Below are positions 44,623 to 54,260 of a DNA stretch of 64,000 bases, in pieces; within the stretch, counting starts at the first letter, position 1, and the number at the start of each line of letters is the position of its first letter. This stretch comes from DAHUXD01 sp963805495 (GTDB lineage: Bacteria; Acidobacteriota; Thermoanaerobaculia; UBA5066; Gp7-AA6), in NCBI GenBank assembly GCA_963805495.1, contig CAWDUQ010000002.1, positions 310,001-374,000 of the forward strand, read 5' to 3'. Made by a program: the position numbers and the translations under genes. Under the pieces are notes generated by a model. That model was not told where the DNA came from and did not search any database. It saw nothing but the letters and a program-made list of their open reading frames with translations.

Positions 44623-46878
44623 GTGCTGCCCCGCGACGCCGAAGTTCTCGAACGCCTTCGCAAGAAGGGTTCCCGGGTCCTGTCCTTTCGGGACCTGGTG
44701 GAGGCCTTCGGCGTTCTCGAGCCCGAAGAGGACCTGTTGCGGGAGAAGCTCGACCTCCTCGAGCGCCGCGGCGAGATCGTTCGGGTCCGAGGCGAGAAGT
44801 ATTCGGCGATCGAGTTCTCCGAGCTCGTCGCGGGCCGCCTGACCGTCCGGCCGGAGGGGTTCGGCTTCGTGCTCGTCAAGGACGGCGAGGACCTCTACGT
44901 CCCGCGCACCGGGATGCACGGCGCGATGGACGGAGACACCGTCCTGGCGCGGGAAGAGCGCTCACGGGTCGCGGGGACCGGCCGCCGCCGGGGCGGGCCG
45001 GAACGGCGCTCGGGAACCGTCGTTCGAATCCTCGACCACGCCCGCGAGAGGGTCGTGGGTCGGTTCGAGACCCGGGACGGCGCGAAGGTGGTCTTCCCGT
45101 ACGACCCCAAGATCGACGCGGTCATCCGGATCGTCGACGGCAAGACCGCCGGCGCGCGGGAGAACGAGATCGTCGAGGCGCGTCTGACCGCATTCCCGGA
45201 TGGTCGCCGTGTGGCGCGGGGGGAGGTGGAGGACCGCCTCGGGTTCCTCGGCGAGCCGGGCGTCGACATCGAGATCGTCCTGCGTTCGCACAACCTCCCA
45301 CCGCGGTTTCCGCAGCCCGTCGTCGCGGAGTCGGAGCGCTTTCCGGAGGAGGTGCGCCCGGAGGACATCCGCGGCCGGCGAGACTTCCGGGACCGGCGCA
45401 TCGTGACGATCGACGGTGAGACGGCCAAGGACTTCGACGACGCCATCGAGGTCGAGAAGACGGCGACGGGCTATCGGATCGGCATCCACATCGCCGACGT
45501 CTCCCACTACGTCGCGGAGGGCAGCGTGCTCGACGACGAGGCGCGCTCGCGGGGGACCTCGGTCTATTTCCCCGGCCGCGTGCTTCCCATGCTTCCGGAG
45601 CGGCTCTCGAACGGCCTCTGTTCACTGAATCCGCGCGTCGACCGGCTCGTCCTGTCGGCGCTCCTGGAGCTCGACAACCACGGCAAGGTGGTCGGTTCGG
45701 ACTTCAGCAAGGGCGTGATCCGCAGCGGCCACCGCATGACCTACACGGAGGTGGCGCGCCTGCTCGAGAAGGGTTCCGGCCCCGAGGACGAGCGGAAGTA
45801 CGGCGCCTACCTCGCCGACTTCCGCCGGATGGGCGAAGTCGCGGCCCTGCTGCGCCGGCGGCGCGAGGCGCGCGGCTCGATCGACTTCGACCTCCCGGAT
45901 GCCGACATCGTGCTCGACGACGCCGGGCTCGTCGTCGGCATCGTCCCCGAGTCGCGCAACGTCGCCCACCGCCTGATCGAGGAGTTCATGCTGGCGGCCA
46001 ACGAGGCCGTTGCGAAGAAGCTGCTCTTCGCCCGGCAGCCCGCGCTCTACCGCGTCCACGACCGGCCCGACCCGGACCGGCTGGTCGACCTCCGGGAGAT
46101 CCTCGAGACCTTCGGTTACGAATTGAAGGGCGACCTCGCGGAGGTCCCGCCGAAGGCCTTCCAGAAGCTGCTGGCGCAGATCGAGGGCAAGCCCGAGGAA
46201 CGCCTCCTCCACGACCTCCTGCTCCGCGCCCAGCGCAAGGCCCTGTACGCCGAGGAGTGCCGGGGGCATTACGCCCTGGCGGCTCCGTACTACTGCCATT
46301 TCACCTCGCCGATCCGGCGTTACCCGGACTTGATCGTGCACCGGCAGCTGTCGCGCCTGCTCGAAGCCGGCCGGCCCGTGGCGGCGAAGGACTTCGACGC
46401 CGTCAACGACCGCATGCGGGAGGTCGGGTCCTTTTCCTCGGAGCGCGAGCGGCGCGCCGAGCAGGCCGAGAGGGAGAGCCTGCTCTGGAAGAAGATCGTC
46501 TTCATGAAGGACAAGGTCGAGCGGGAGTTCGACGCCTACGTCACGGGTGTGGCATCTTTCGGTGTGTTCGTGACGCTCAAGGACTTTTTCGTGGAGGGGC
46601 TCGTCCCGATGACCGCACTCGGCAACGATTTCTTCGTGTACGAGGAGAAACAGCACCGTCTCCGGGGCCGATCCTCGGGAGCGACGTTTCGCCTGGGCGA
46701 CTCGATCAGGGTGCGCCTGGTGGAGATCGACGAGGTTCGGCGGCGGTTGAATTTCCGCCTGGCCGGCCAGGCATCGACGGCCCGCGCGCCGCGGTCCGAG
46801 ACCCCCGCTCGCGCGACCCGCGTGGAGCCCCCGGCCGGCGACTTCGGCCGGCGTCCGCGCGTCCGGAGGAAGCGGTGA
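44623..46878 (+). CDS. rnr: Ribonuclease R (RNB-family exoribonuclease)
   Basis: 751 residues. A winged-helix-like N-terminus and cold-shock domains precede the RNB catalytic core: IVTIDGETAKDFDDAIEVEK holds the metal-binding aspartates, IGIHIADVSHYVAEGSVLDD and GTSVYFPGRVLPMLPERLSN are family blocks, and YCHFTSPIRRYPDLIVHRQL is the RNase II/R signature. An S1 domain (FDAYVTGVASFGVFVTLKDF) and a basic tail follow. It degrades structured RNA 3' to 5'. GTG start 7 nt after TAGACT. Confidence 0.95.
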   Translation: MLPRDAEVLERLRKKGSRVLSFRDLVEAFGVLEPEEDLLREKLDLLERRGEIVRVRGEKYSAIEFSELVAGRLTVRPEGFGFVLVKDGEDLYVPRTGMHGAMDGDTVLAREERSRVAGTGRRRGGPERRSGTVVRILDHARERVVGRFETRDGAKVVFPYDPKIDAVIRIVDGKTAGARENEIVEARLTAFPDGRRVARGEVEDRLGFLGEPGVDIEIVLRSHNLPPRFPQPVVAESERFPEEVRPEDIRGRRDFRDRRIVTIDGETAKDFDDAIEVEKTATGYRIGIHIADVSHYVAEGSVLDDEARSRGTSVYFPGRVLPMLPERLSNGLCSLNPRVDRLVLSALLELDNHGKVVGSDFSKGVIRSGHRMTYTEVARLLEKGSGPEDERKYGAYLADFRRMGEVAALLRRRREARGSIDFDLPDADIVLDDAGLVVGIVPESRNVAHRLIEEFMLAANEAVAKKLLFARQPALYRVHDRPDPDRLVDLREILETFGYELKGDLAEVPPKAFQKLLAQIEGKPEERLLHDLLLRAQRKALYAEECRGHYALAAPYYCHFTSPIRRYPDLIVHRQLSRLLEAGRPVAAKDFDAVNDRMREVGSFSSERERRAEQAERESLLWKKIVFMKDKVEREFDAYVTGVASFGVFVTLKDFFVEGLVPMTALGNDFFVYEEKQHRLRGRSSGATFRLGDSIRVRLVEIDEVRRRLNFRLAGQASTARAPRSETPARATRVEPPAGDFGRRPRVRRKR

Positions 46879-47396
46879 AGCGGCGCCGGGCGGCCGCGGC
46901 CGCGACCGCCTTCCTCCTGCTCATCGCGTGCCGCGAGAAGGGGCGGCCGGACCCCGCCGTACGGATGGCCATCTCCCACGAGCCGGCCGCGGCCGAAGAC
47001 GCCTCCGGCGGGGGCGACGGCGCGACGGCGCCGACCCGCCTCGAGGTCCCGCCGGCCGTCACCGAGGCCTTCAGCGGTATCCGGCTCGGCTGGAAGGACT
47101 CCAAGAGCGGCAAGGAGGGAGTCCTCGAGGTGCCCCTCGGATCGACGGCGCCGCTGCCCGACTCCGCGCTCGTGGTGCGGGCCGACGTCTTCCTGCCCGC
47201 GTTCACGATGGCGGGCGGCGTGGTCACGTCGGAGGGCGTCGAGCCCCAGAACGAGGCCGCGCGCATCACCGTGATGGAGTCGGGGAAGGAGATCTTCGGC
47301 GGCTGGATCTTCAAGCGCTTTCCGGACGTCCATCCCTTCACGGATCCGCGGTTCAAGCTGCTGCTCGACGGGGGCGTACCTCGGACATCGAAGTGA
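46875..47396 (+). CDS. DUF2155-like lipoprotein
   Basis: 173 residues. Lipoprotein signal KRRRAAAAATAFLLLIAC with lipobox LIAC at Cys19. The second half matches the DUF2155 pattern: KSGKEGVLEVPLGSTAPLPD, then PQNEAARITVMESGKEIFGG and WIFKRFPDVHPFTDPRFKLL (family form 'F.GWmf...P.l..l.hp.yd.wl'). Role unknown. GTG overlaps the rnr stop; its stop overlaps the der GTG. Confidence 0.8.
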   Translation: MKRRRAAAAATAFLLLIACREKGRPDPAVRMAISHEPAAAEDASGGGDGATAPTRLEVPPAVTEAFSGIRLGWKDSKSGKEGVLEVPLGSTAPLPDSALVVRADVFLPAFTMAGGVVTSEGVEPQNEAARITVMESGKEIFGGWIFKRFPDVHPFTDPRFKLLLDGGVPRTSK

Positions 47397-48793
47397 CCGC
47401 TTCGCGGACGCCCTACCGGGTCGTCATCGCGGGTCGCCCGAACGTCGGCAAGTCGGCTCTGTTCAACCGCCTCACGCGGCGGCGGCGTTCCATCGTCCAC
47501 GACAAGGCGGGCATGACCCGGGACGTCCTCGAGATCGAGGCCGAGCTTCCCGACGGCCGGACGTACCGCCTCTCCGACACGGGCGGCTACGACCCCTCCG
47601 GCAAGGAGAAGATCCCGGCGGCCGTGCGCGAAAAGGCCGTGGGCGCCATCAGGAGCGCGGACCTCGTGCTCCTCGTGGTGGATGCCTCGGCCGGCGTCCT
47701 CCCGGGGGACCGCGCCGCGGCGCGGGTGATCCGCGAGTCGGGGCGCGAGTGCGTCGTCGTCGCGAACAAGATCGACCGGCGCGAGGGAAGCGAAGGGGAG
47801 CAGGAGGCCTGGGCGCTCGGGTTTTCCGAGATGTACGGCGTATCCGCCGAACATGGCACGGGCGTCGACGACGTGCAGGCCGCCATCGGGCAGCGGATGC
47901 CCGAAGCCGTCCCCGACGCCCCCGAAGCCGAGGTCCGTCCGCGTGAGATCGCGCTCGCCGTCGTCGGCCGGCCCAACGTCGGAAAATCGTCGCTCTTGAA
48001 CGCCCTGCTCGGAGAGGAGCGGGCGATCGTGTCGGAGACCGCCGGAACGACCCGGGACTCGATCGACACGGCAATCGACGCGGCCGGCCGGCGCTTCCGC
48101 CTGGTCGACACGGCCGGCATCCGCCGCCGCGGCCGGACGGAAAAGGGGGCCGAGGTGCTCTCGGTGGTCCAGGCCCGCAAACGCATCGAGGAGTGCGACG
48201 TGGCGCTCCTCGTCGTCGACGCCGAGGAGGGTCCGACCGGGCAGGACGCGAGCGTGGCCTCGCTGGCCGACAAGGAAGGCAAGGGCCTCGTCCTCGTGGC
48301 CAACAAATGGGACCTTGCCGGCAAGCGCGAGGTCGGCACGGCGGAAGACTTCCAGACCGCCCTCGCCACACAGATTCCATTCGCCCGCCAGGCCCCGATC
48401 CTGCTCGTTTCGGCGAAGACCGGCCGCGGCATCGCGCGCATCCTCGAGACGGCCGCCCGGGTGGCCGACAACCGGATGCGGCGGATCACCACGGGCGAGC
48501 TCAATCGGATCCTCGGCCGGGCGCTCCGCGACAAGGCGCCCCGGACGACGAAGGGGAGGATGCTCAAAGTCTTCTACGTGGCGCAAACCGGCGCGGCGCC
48601 GCCGACTTTCACGATCGTCGCCGACCGCCGCGAGCCGCTCCACTTCTCGGAGGAGCGGCGCATCGAGAACCTGATTCGCGCCTCGGCCGACTTCGAGGGG
48701 TCGCCGATCCGCATCCTCGTTCGGGCGCGCTCCCGCGACGAGGAAGTCCACGGGCGCGCAAAGTCCTCCCGCCGTCGGGCGAGTTCGGGGTAG
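47393..48793 (+). CDS. der: GTPase Der (EngA), ribosome assembly factor
   Basis: 466 residues, two tandem GTPase domains and a C-terminal KH-like domain. First G1 VIAGRPNVGKSALFNRLTR, G3 SDTGGYD, G4 VANKIDR; second G1 VVGRPNVGKSSLLNALLGEE, G2 ETAGTTRDSID, G3 DTAGIR, G4 VANKWDL. The KH domain contains RMLKVFYVAQTGAAPPTFTI. Required for 50S subunit maturation. GTG start overlaps the lipoprotein stop. Confidence 0.96.
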   Translation: MTASRTPYRVVIAGRPNVGKSALFNRLTRRRRSIVHDKAGMTRDVLEIEAELPDGRTYRLSDTGGYDPSGKEKIPAAVREKAVGAIRSADLVLLVVDASAGVLPGDRAAARVIRESGRECVVVANKIDRREGSEGEQEAWALGFSEMYGVSAEHGTGVDDVQAAIGQRMPEAVPDAPEAEVRPREIALAVVGRPNVGKSSLLNALLGEERAIVSETAGTTRDSIDTAIDAAGRRFRLVDTAGIRRRGRTEKGAEVLSVVQARKRIEECDVALLVVDAEEGPTGQDASVASLADKEGKGLVLVANKWDLAGKREVGTAEDFQTALATQIPFARQAPILLVSAKTGRGIARILETAARVADNRMRRITTGELNRILGRALRDKAPRTTKGRMLKVFYVAQTGAAPPTFTIVADRREPLHFSEERRIENLIRASADFEGSPIRILVRARSRDEEVHGRAKSSRRRASSG

Positions 48794-48796
48794 ATT
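48791..48796 (+). promoter_or_regulatory. -10-like box 6 nt before the MerR gene
   Basis: TAGATT overlaps the der stop (the TAG itself) and is followed by exactly 6 nt and GTG 48803. Confidence 0.35.
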
Positions 48797-48802
48797 AGCC
48801 CC

Positions 48803-49315
48803 GTGGGCAAGGGTGAAGCCGAGGTCTACCGGCCCGCCGAGGCATGTCGGATCGCGGAAGTGGCGCCGTACGTCCTGCGCTACTGGGAGACGGAGTTCCC
48901 GGCGCTGTCCGAAGGGAAGGACAAGGGCGCCTCCAAGCTCTACACCGCGCGCGACGTCCGGATCATTGCCCGCATCCGTGAGCTGCTGTACGACGAAGGC
49001 TTCACGGTGGCCGGTGCCAAGAAGCGCCTCGACGCCGAAATCACGGAGGGTCGCTTCGACGACGGGCTCGCTCCTGCTCCGCCGGTGTCGGAGCAACGAA
49101 AGGCTTCGGGGACGCCCCGGAAGGCCGAGAAACCGGACCGTGCGCCGAGCCGGGCCTCGGCTCAACCGACTCTCCTCTCGCCGGTCGAGCCCGCAACCGC
49201 CCCGCGGCAGGCGTCATCGGCCGCGTCCTCGACCCCCGACGGCTTCGACCGCAAGAGCGTCGTTCGCGAGCTCAAGGACATCGTGCGCATGCTCGACCGC
49301 TCCCGTCCGAAATGA
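48803..49315 (+). CDS. MerR-family transcriptional regulator
   Basis: 170 residues. N-terminal winged helix: YRPAEACRIAEVAPYVLRYW, ETEFPALSEGKDKGASKLYT (helix-turn-helix and wing), then ARDVRIIARIRELLYDEGFT. A long Pro/Ala/Ser linker (about residues 95-150) and a short C-terminal helix follow (SVVRELKDIVRMLD). No metal-binding cysteines, so not a classical metal sensor. This form resembles the MerR-like regulator often found next to ihfA/der in many bacteria. Confidence 0.85.
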   Translation: MGKGEAEVYRPAEACRIAEVAPYVLRYWETEFPALSEGKDKGASKLYTARDVRIIARIRELLYDEGFTVAGAKKRLDAEITEGRFDDGLAPAPPVSEQRKASGTPRKAEKPDRAPSRASAQPTLLSPVEPATAPRQASSAASSTPDGFDRKSVVRELKDIVRMLDRSRPK

Positions 49316-49338
49316 CGCGCCGCCGACTGTCGGTCACC

Positions 49339-49368
49339 TTGACAGTCCGATCGCTCCGGCCTTAGCGT
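49339..49368 (+). promoter_or_regulatory. Promoter of the TonB receptor gene
   Basis: TTGACA (49339-49344) and TAGCGT (49363-49368) with an 18-nt spacer, 36 nt before the ATG at 49404, with a GAAGGAG ribosome site between. Confidence 0.55.
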
Positions 49369-49403
49369 TACAGCAAATCGAACCCCGGACGAAGGAGCGC
49401 GAC

Positions 49404-52166
49404 ATGAAAGTCACCGCGGCGCGGGTCCTCGGCGTTCTCGGGTTGTTGGCAGCGTTCGGGCGGCCCCTCGCGGGCCAGACCACCGGTTCCATCCGGGGGA
49501 CCGTGGAAACGGGCGGAACGCCGCTTCCGGGCGTGACCGTCGAGGCGCGCAGCCCGAACCTTCAGGGCGTGCGCTCCTCCGTCACCGACGCGGACGGCCG
49601 GTTCAACCTGACGCTGCTCCCGCCCGGCGCCTACACGGTCACCGCGACCCTCGAGGGCTTCAAGCCGAACACCCAGACCATCCGGCTGGCGCTCGACCAG
49701 GCGGCGGCGATCAAGGTCGAGATGATCGCGTCGGCGAGCGCCGAGGTCACGGTCAGCGCGCAGGCGGCAACCGTCGAGACCGAGTCGAACGACATCGGCC
49801 GCAACCTCGACGCCTCGGCGTTCCAGGCCCTGCCGACCGGCCGCAACTACGCATCCGTCGCCCAGCTCGCGAGCGGGGTCAACACCGACGGTTCCGACGT
49901 TCGCAACACGTCGATCACGGTCTACGGCTCGACCGGCCTGGAAAACGCTTACCTCGTGGACGGGGCGAACACGACCGGAGTCGAGATCGGGAGCCAGGGC
50001 AAGGTCCTCAACTTCGAGTTCATCCAGGAAGTCGAGCTGAAGGCCGGCGGTTACGAGGCCGAGTACACCGGCGCCCAGGGCGGGATCCTGAACGTCGTCA
50101 CGAAGTCGGGCGGGAACGAGTTCCACGGCGACGCTTTCGGCTACCTCGACAACGATTCCTTCCAGGCGCAGAACAAGCACCTCGACGAGATCACCGCCGG
50201 CGGCGTCCCGGCCGGCTTCACGCGGTCGGATTACGGCGCGGACATCGGCGGCTTCATCATGAAGGACCGGCTGTGGTTCTTCGCGGCCTACGACCACGTC
50301 AAGAACACCGACCAGCGCCAGATCACGACAGGACCGGAGACCGGGACCATCACGGACCTCGATTCGTCCAGCAACCTCTACTCGGGCAAGCTGACCTGGA
50401 CGATCAACGCGGCGAACACGTTCATCGGCACGGTCTTCGGGGACCCGACCGACGACACCGGAGCGGTGGGACCGGTCATCGGTCCGCCCACGACCTACAA
50501 CGGGACGGTGACGGTCGGCGGCACCGACTTCGGCGGGCGCTACCAGGGGACGTTTTCTTCGAAGTGGCTCGCGACGGCCCAGTTCGGCTACCACCGCGAG
50601 AACGTCGACACGCTGCCGGGACCGGGCGGCAACCAGATCTACTACGTCGACAACACGGGCGAGGTGCAGACCGCCTCGGGCGGCTTCGGGGGGACCGCCG
50701 GCGACGGCCAGTTCGCCACGAAGACGTTCACCCGCTACGACTACCTCGCGGACGTCAGCTACTACCTGGGTAACCATGACCTGAAGGCCGGCTTCGGGTT
50801 CCAGCGGATCGATGCCGACGTCGTTCGCGACACGAGCGGCGGGCAGTTCGTGTCGATCCTCGCGCCCTTCGAAGACGATCCCCTCCAGCGCCCGGTCTAC
50901 AGCCACCTCTTCTTCGCCGGCCTCGACGCGACGATCGACAACGCGACGATCGCGCCGGTCATCGCAACGCCTCAGAACAACGTTTTCGCCGCCTTCGTCC
51001 AGGACCGCTGGAGCATCCTCCCGAACCTGACGGTGAACGCCGGGGTCCGCTGGGAAAAGCAGGAGATCAAGGGCCTCGGCAACATCACCTACATCAACAT
51101 CGACCACTTCTCGCCCCGGGTGGGCTTCACGTGGGACTTCATGAACAACGGGAAGACCAAGGCCTACGCCTCGTACAGTCAGTTCGTGCCGCTGATCCCG
51201 ATGGACATGAACATCCGGTCCCTGAACGGCGAGCGCGACGGCGCGACGTTCAACTTTTCGCCGACCGACCTCAACTGCGACCCAGCGGCCGACACGGCGG
51301 ACACGCCGTGCGAGATCCGGGGATCGGCCGTCGACGACATCGACCCGAACCTCAAGTCGCCCTACTCGGAGGAGATCCTCGCCGGCGTGGAGTGGCAGTT
51401 CGGGAACACCTGGGTGGTGGGTGTCCGGGGCATCTACCGCGCCCTCGGCCGCGTGCTCGAGGACACGTACATCCCGGAGCTCGACAACTACGCGTTCTTC
51501 AACCCCGGCTCGAGCGTGCTCGCGCCCGAGTTCGCGCCCGGCAAGCGCTATTTCCGGGGGCTCGAGCTGACCGCGCAGAAGCGGATGTCGGAAAACTGGA
51601 TGATCTACGCGAGCTACATGTACTCGACGCTCCGGGGCAACTACGACGGTTCGTTCCGGGCGATCGGCGGCTTCTTCGCGCGCAACCCTTTCATCACGGA
51701 CGATTTCGACTATCCCGAATTCCAGGTCAACGCCAACGGCAGCCTCGGGCTCGACCGGACGAACCAGGCGAAGGTCCAGACGGCCTACGCCTTCCCGTTC
51801 GGCCTGACGATGTCGGCGTCCGGGTACTACCAGACCGGCACGCCGCTTTCGCGCATCGGCTGGTGGAACGGCTACGCGGGGCCCGAGATCTTCATCACGC
51901 CGCGCGGCACCGAGGGCCGCACGCCCGACACCTACGAGTTCGATCTGCAGGCGGACTACGGCCTGCGCCTCGGGCCCGTCACCGTCCACGTCCTCGCGAG
52001 CCTGTTCAACGTGCTCAACCGTCAGCAGGTCACGCAGGTCGACCAGGTCTGGGCCTTCGACCAGGCGGACAACGACCTTCCGACGCCGACGAACGATCAA
52101 TACGGGCAGGGCAACCAGTGGCAGCAGCCGCGGACGCTCCGCCTCGGCCTGCGGGTGAGCTTCTAG
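49404..52166 (+). CDS. TonB-dependent receptor with N-terminal carboxypeptidase-regulatory domain
   Basis: 920 residues, outer membrane. Signal peptide to about residue 24 (LLAAFGRPLAGQ), then a CarboxypepD_reg-like domain (SIRGTVETGGTPLPGVTVEA; GAYTVTATLEGFKPNTQTIR), a plug (YLVDGANTTGVEIGSQ; GGYEAEYTGAQGGILNVVTK) and a beta-barrel ending in the aromatic residue expected for BAM recognition (LGLRVSF). This is the large acidobacterial 'oar'-like receptor group; ligands are often oligosaccharides or peptides and cannot be read. It lies 79 nt upstream of potA on the same strand, separated by a strong hairpin. Confidence 0.9.
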   Translation: MKVTAARVLGVLGLLAAFGRPLAGQTTGSIRGTVETGGTPLPGVTVEARSPNLQGVRSSVTDADGRFNLTLLPPGAYTVTATLEGFKPNTQTIRLALDQAAAIKVEMIASASAEVTVSAQAATVETESNDIGRNLDASAFQALPTGRNYASVAQLASGVNTDGSDVRNTSITVYGSTGLENAYLVDGANTTGVEIGSQGKVLNFEFIQEVELKAGGYEAEYTGAQGGILNVVTKSGGNEFHGDAFGYLDNDSFQAQNKHLDEITAGGVPAGFTRSDYGADIGGFIMKDRLWFFAAYDHVKNTDQRQITTGPETGTITDLDSSSNLYSGKLTWTINAANTFIGTVFGDPTDDTGAVGPVIGPPTTYNGTVTVGGTDFGGRYQGTFSSKWLATAQFGYHRENVDTLPGPGGNQIYYVDNTGEVQTASGGFGGTAGDGQFATKTFTRYDYLADVSYYLGNHDLKAGFGFQRIDADVVRDTSGGQFVSILAPFEDDPLQRPVYSHLFFAGLDATIDNATIAPVIATPQNNVFAAFVQDRWSILPNLTVNAGVRWEKQEIKGLGNITYINIDHFSPRVGFTWDFMNNGKTKAYASYSQFVPLIPMDMNIRSLNGERDGATFNFSPTDLNCDPAADTADTPCEIRGSAVDDIDPNLKSPYSEEILAGVEWQFGNTWVVGVRGIYRALGRVLEDTYIPELDNYAFFNPGSSVLAPEFAPGKRYFRGLELTAQKRMSENWMIYASYMYSTLRGNYDGSFRAIGGFFARNPFITDDFDYPEFQVNANGSLGLDRTNQAKVQTAYAFPFGLTMSASGYYQTGTPLSRIGWWNGYAGPEIFITPRGTEGRTPDTYEFDLQADYGLRLGPVTVHVLASLFNVLNRQQVTQVDQVWAFDQADNDLPTPTNDQYGQGNQWQQPRTLRLGLRVSF

Positions 52167-52171
52167 ACCCC

Positions 52172-52234
52172 GGGGCACCGGTCTTCACTCTTCGGTTCCC
52201 GAGCCGGGGGATCCGAAATCGAAGACCGGACCCC
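52172..52234 (+). terminator. Large hairpin between TonB receptor and potA
   Basis: GGGG (52172-52175) and CCGGTCTTC (52178-52186) pair with GAAGACCGG (52221-52229) and CCCC (52231-52234). Inside, TTCGG pairs with CCGAA and TCCC with GGGA. There is no T-run, and potA starts 12 nt later, so it may be a Rho-type/attenuator or regulatory structure rather than a classical terminator. Confidence 0.5.
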
Positions 52235-52245
52235 GCCCGGTGCTC

Positions 52246-53367
52246 ATGGCGAGCGAGATCAGCGTCGAAATCCGCGGGCTGACGAAGCGTTTCGGCGAGG
52301 TCGCGGCCGTCGACTCGGTCTCCCTCGATATCCGAAGAGGGGAGTTCTTCTCCCTCCTCGGTCCTTCGGGCTGCGGCAAGACGACGCTTCTGCGGATGAT
52401 CGGCGGGTTCGAGGAGCCGACCGCCGGAACGCTCCGCATCCACGGTGCGGACATGACGCACGTCCCGCCCTACCGGCGACCCGTGAACATGGTTTTCCAG
52501 CACTACGCCCTGTTCCCGCACCTCTCGGTCGAGGAGAACGTCGCGTTCGGGCTGCGCTATCGCGGCATGGACGCTCAGGCCCGGGCCCGGCGCGTTTCGG
52601 ACGTCCTCGGCCTCGTGCAGCTGACGGGTTTCGAGAAGCGCCGGCCCGACCAGCTCTCCGGCGGCCAGCGGCAGCGCATCGCCCTGGCGCGGGCGCTCGC
52701 CCTCGAGCCCGAGGTGCTTCTCCTCGACGAGCCGCTCGGCGCCCTCGACCAGAAACTTCGCAAGGAGGTCCAGGTCCAGCTCAAGCACCTCCAGCGGGAC
52801 CTCGGCATCACGTTCATCTTCGTCACGCACGACCAGGAAGAGGCGCTCACGATGAGCGACCGCATCGCGGTCATGAACCGGGGCCGAGTCGAGCAGGCCG
52901 ACGATGCGGCCACGGTCTTCGAGCGGCCGGCCACGGAGTTCGTCGCGAACTTCATGGGAGCGTCGAACTTCTTCGCAGCGCGGGTCCGGGAGGCGGCGGA
53001 CGACGCGCTGAACCTGACGCTCGCGGCCGGAGGCGAGACCCGGGTCCGGCTCGCGCCCGGAGCGCAGGGGGCGCGGGCGGGCGATGCGGTCCGCTTCGTC
53101 GTCCGGCCCGAGAAGCTCGAGCTCCGTTCGCGAGAGTGCGCGAACCGGGAGATGTCCTCGGTTGCCGTGACGGTCGAGGAGCGTGTTTATCAGGGGGTTG
53201 CGACGATCTGGATCGTTCGAGACGCGGCCGGGGAACGGCTGACGGTCTACGAACAGAACGACCAGCCGTTCGAGGAGTCCTCCCGCCACTCCGTGGGAAG
53301 CCGTCTCGAGGCGTGCTGGGACTCCCGCCACGCCGTTCTCATCCGGGAGGAGGCAGGTCGACCGTGA
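52246..53367 (+). CDS. potA: Spermidine/putrescine ABC transporter ATP-binding protein
   Basis: 373 residues from ATG 52246 (an in-frame GTG at 52240 adds two). Walker A LLGPSGCGKTTLLRMIGG, signature LSGGQRQRIALARALALEPE, Walker B VLLLDEPLGALD and IFVTHDQEEALTMSD are all present, followed by a C-terminal TOBE domain. PotABC family; it powers import through PotB/PotC. Overlaps potB by 4 nt. Confidence 0.93.
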   Translation: MASEISVEIRGLTKRFGEVAAVDSVSLDIRRGEFFSLLGPSGCGKTTLLRMIGGFEEPTAGTLRIHGADMTHVPPYRRPVNMVFQHYALFPHLSVEENVAFGLRYRGMDAQARARRVSDVLGLVQLTGFEKRRPDQLSGGQRQRIALARALALEPEVLLLDEPLGALDQKLRKEVQVQLKHLQRDLGITFIFVTHDQEEALTMSDRIAVMNRGRVEQADDAATVFERPATEFVANFMGASNFFAARVREAADDALNLTLAAGGETRVRLAPGAQGARAGDAVRFVVRPEKLELRSRECANREMSSVAVTVEERVYQGVATIWIVRDAAGERLTVYEQNDQPFEESSRHSVGSRLEACWDSRHAVLIREEAGRP

Positions 53368-54260
53368 GCCGCGGGAAGGGCTCCGGACGAGCCGCCTACG
53401 CCCTGGCGCTCCCGACGTGGGTCGTCCTCGGCGTGTTTTTCCTGGCGCCGCTCGTCGTGCTCTTTCTCATCAGCTTCGGCCAGCGGGCGATCTACGGCGG
53501 CCTGAAACCGATCGAGGACCTCGGGGCCTACCTCGCCTCGGGAAAGTTTCTTGCCCAGTACGCCCGCTCGCTTCATCCGATCTACCTGCAGATCTTCTGG
53601 CGGTCTCTCTGGATGGCCGTCGTCACGACGGGGCTGTGCCTCGCGATCAGCTACCCGGTCGCCTACTACATCGCGGTCGTCGCGCCGGCCCGGCGGCGCA
53701 ACCTCCTGCTCGGCCTCGTCGTCGTCCCGTTCTGGACGAGCTTTCTCATCCGGACGTATGCCTGGATGTTCATCCTGCGGACCGAGGGCCTCATCAACCG
53801 GTTCCTCGTGGGCTCGGGCCTGTCGTCCCGGCCGATCGAGCTGCTCTACAACGATTTCTCGGTCCTGCTCGGCCTGGTCTACGGCGAGCTGCCGTTCATG
53901 ATTCTTCCGCTCTATGCCTCCCTCGAAAAGCTCGACCTGTCGCTCCTCGAGGCCTCGGCGGACCTCGGGGCGCCGGCCCGCTCGGCGTTCTGGCGGGTGA
54001 CCGTGCCGCTGACGATGCCGGGGATCGTCGCGGGGATCATCCTCGTCTTCGTGCCGAGCCTCGGCCAGTTCATCGTCTCGGACCTTCTCGGCGGAGCGAA
54101 GACGATCCTCGCGGGAAATCTCGTCCAGAACCAGTTCGCCGTGGCACGGAACAAGCCTTTCGGCTCGGCCATCGCCTTCGAGCTGACGGCGGCTGTCCTG
54201 CTGCTTCTCTTCCTCTACGCCGTGTACAGCCGGCGGCGTGGCGAGGACGTGCTTCTGTGA
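53364..54260 (+). CDS. potB: Spermidine/putrescine ABC transporter permease PotB
   Basis: 298 residues, six helices (LPTWVVLGVFFLAPLVVLFL and others). The EAA loop that contacts PotA is LEASADLGAPARSAFWRVTV. VPFWTSFLIRTYAWMFILRT is the usual PotB block. GTG start overlaps the potA stop; its own stop overlaps the potC GTG. Confidence 0.93.
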   Translation: MSRGKGSGRAAYALALPTWVVLGVFFLAPLVVLFLISFGQRAIYGGLKPIEDLGAYLASGKFLAQYARSLHPIYLQIFWRSLWMAVVTTGLCLAISYPVAYYIAVVAPARRRNLLLGLVVVPFWTSFLIRTYAWMFILRTEGLINRFLVGSGLSSRPIELLYNDFSVLLGLVYGELPFMILPLYASLEKLDLSLLEASADLGAPARSAFWRVTVPLTMPGIVAGIILVFVPSLGQFIVSDLLGGAKTILAGNLVQNQFAVARNKPFGSAIAFELTAAVLLLLFLYAVYSRRRGEDVLL

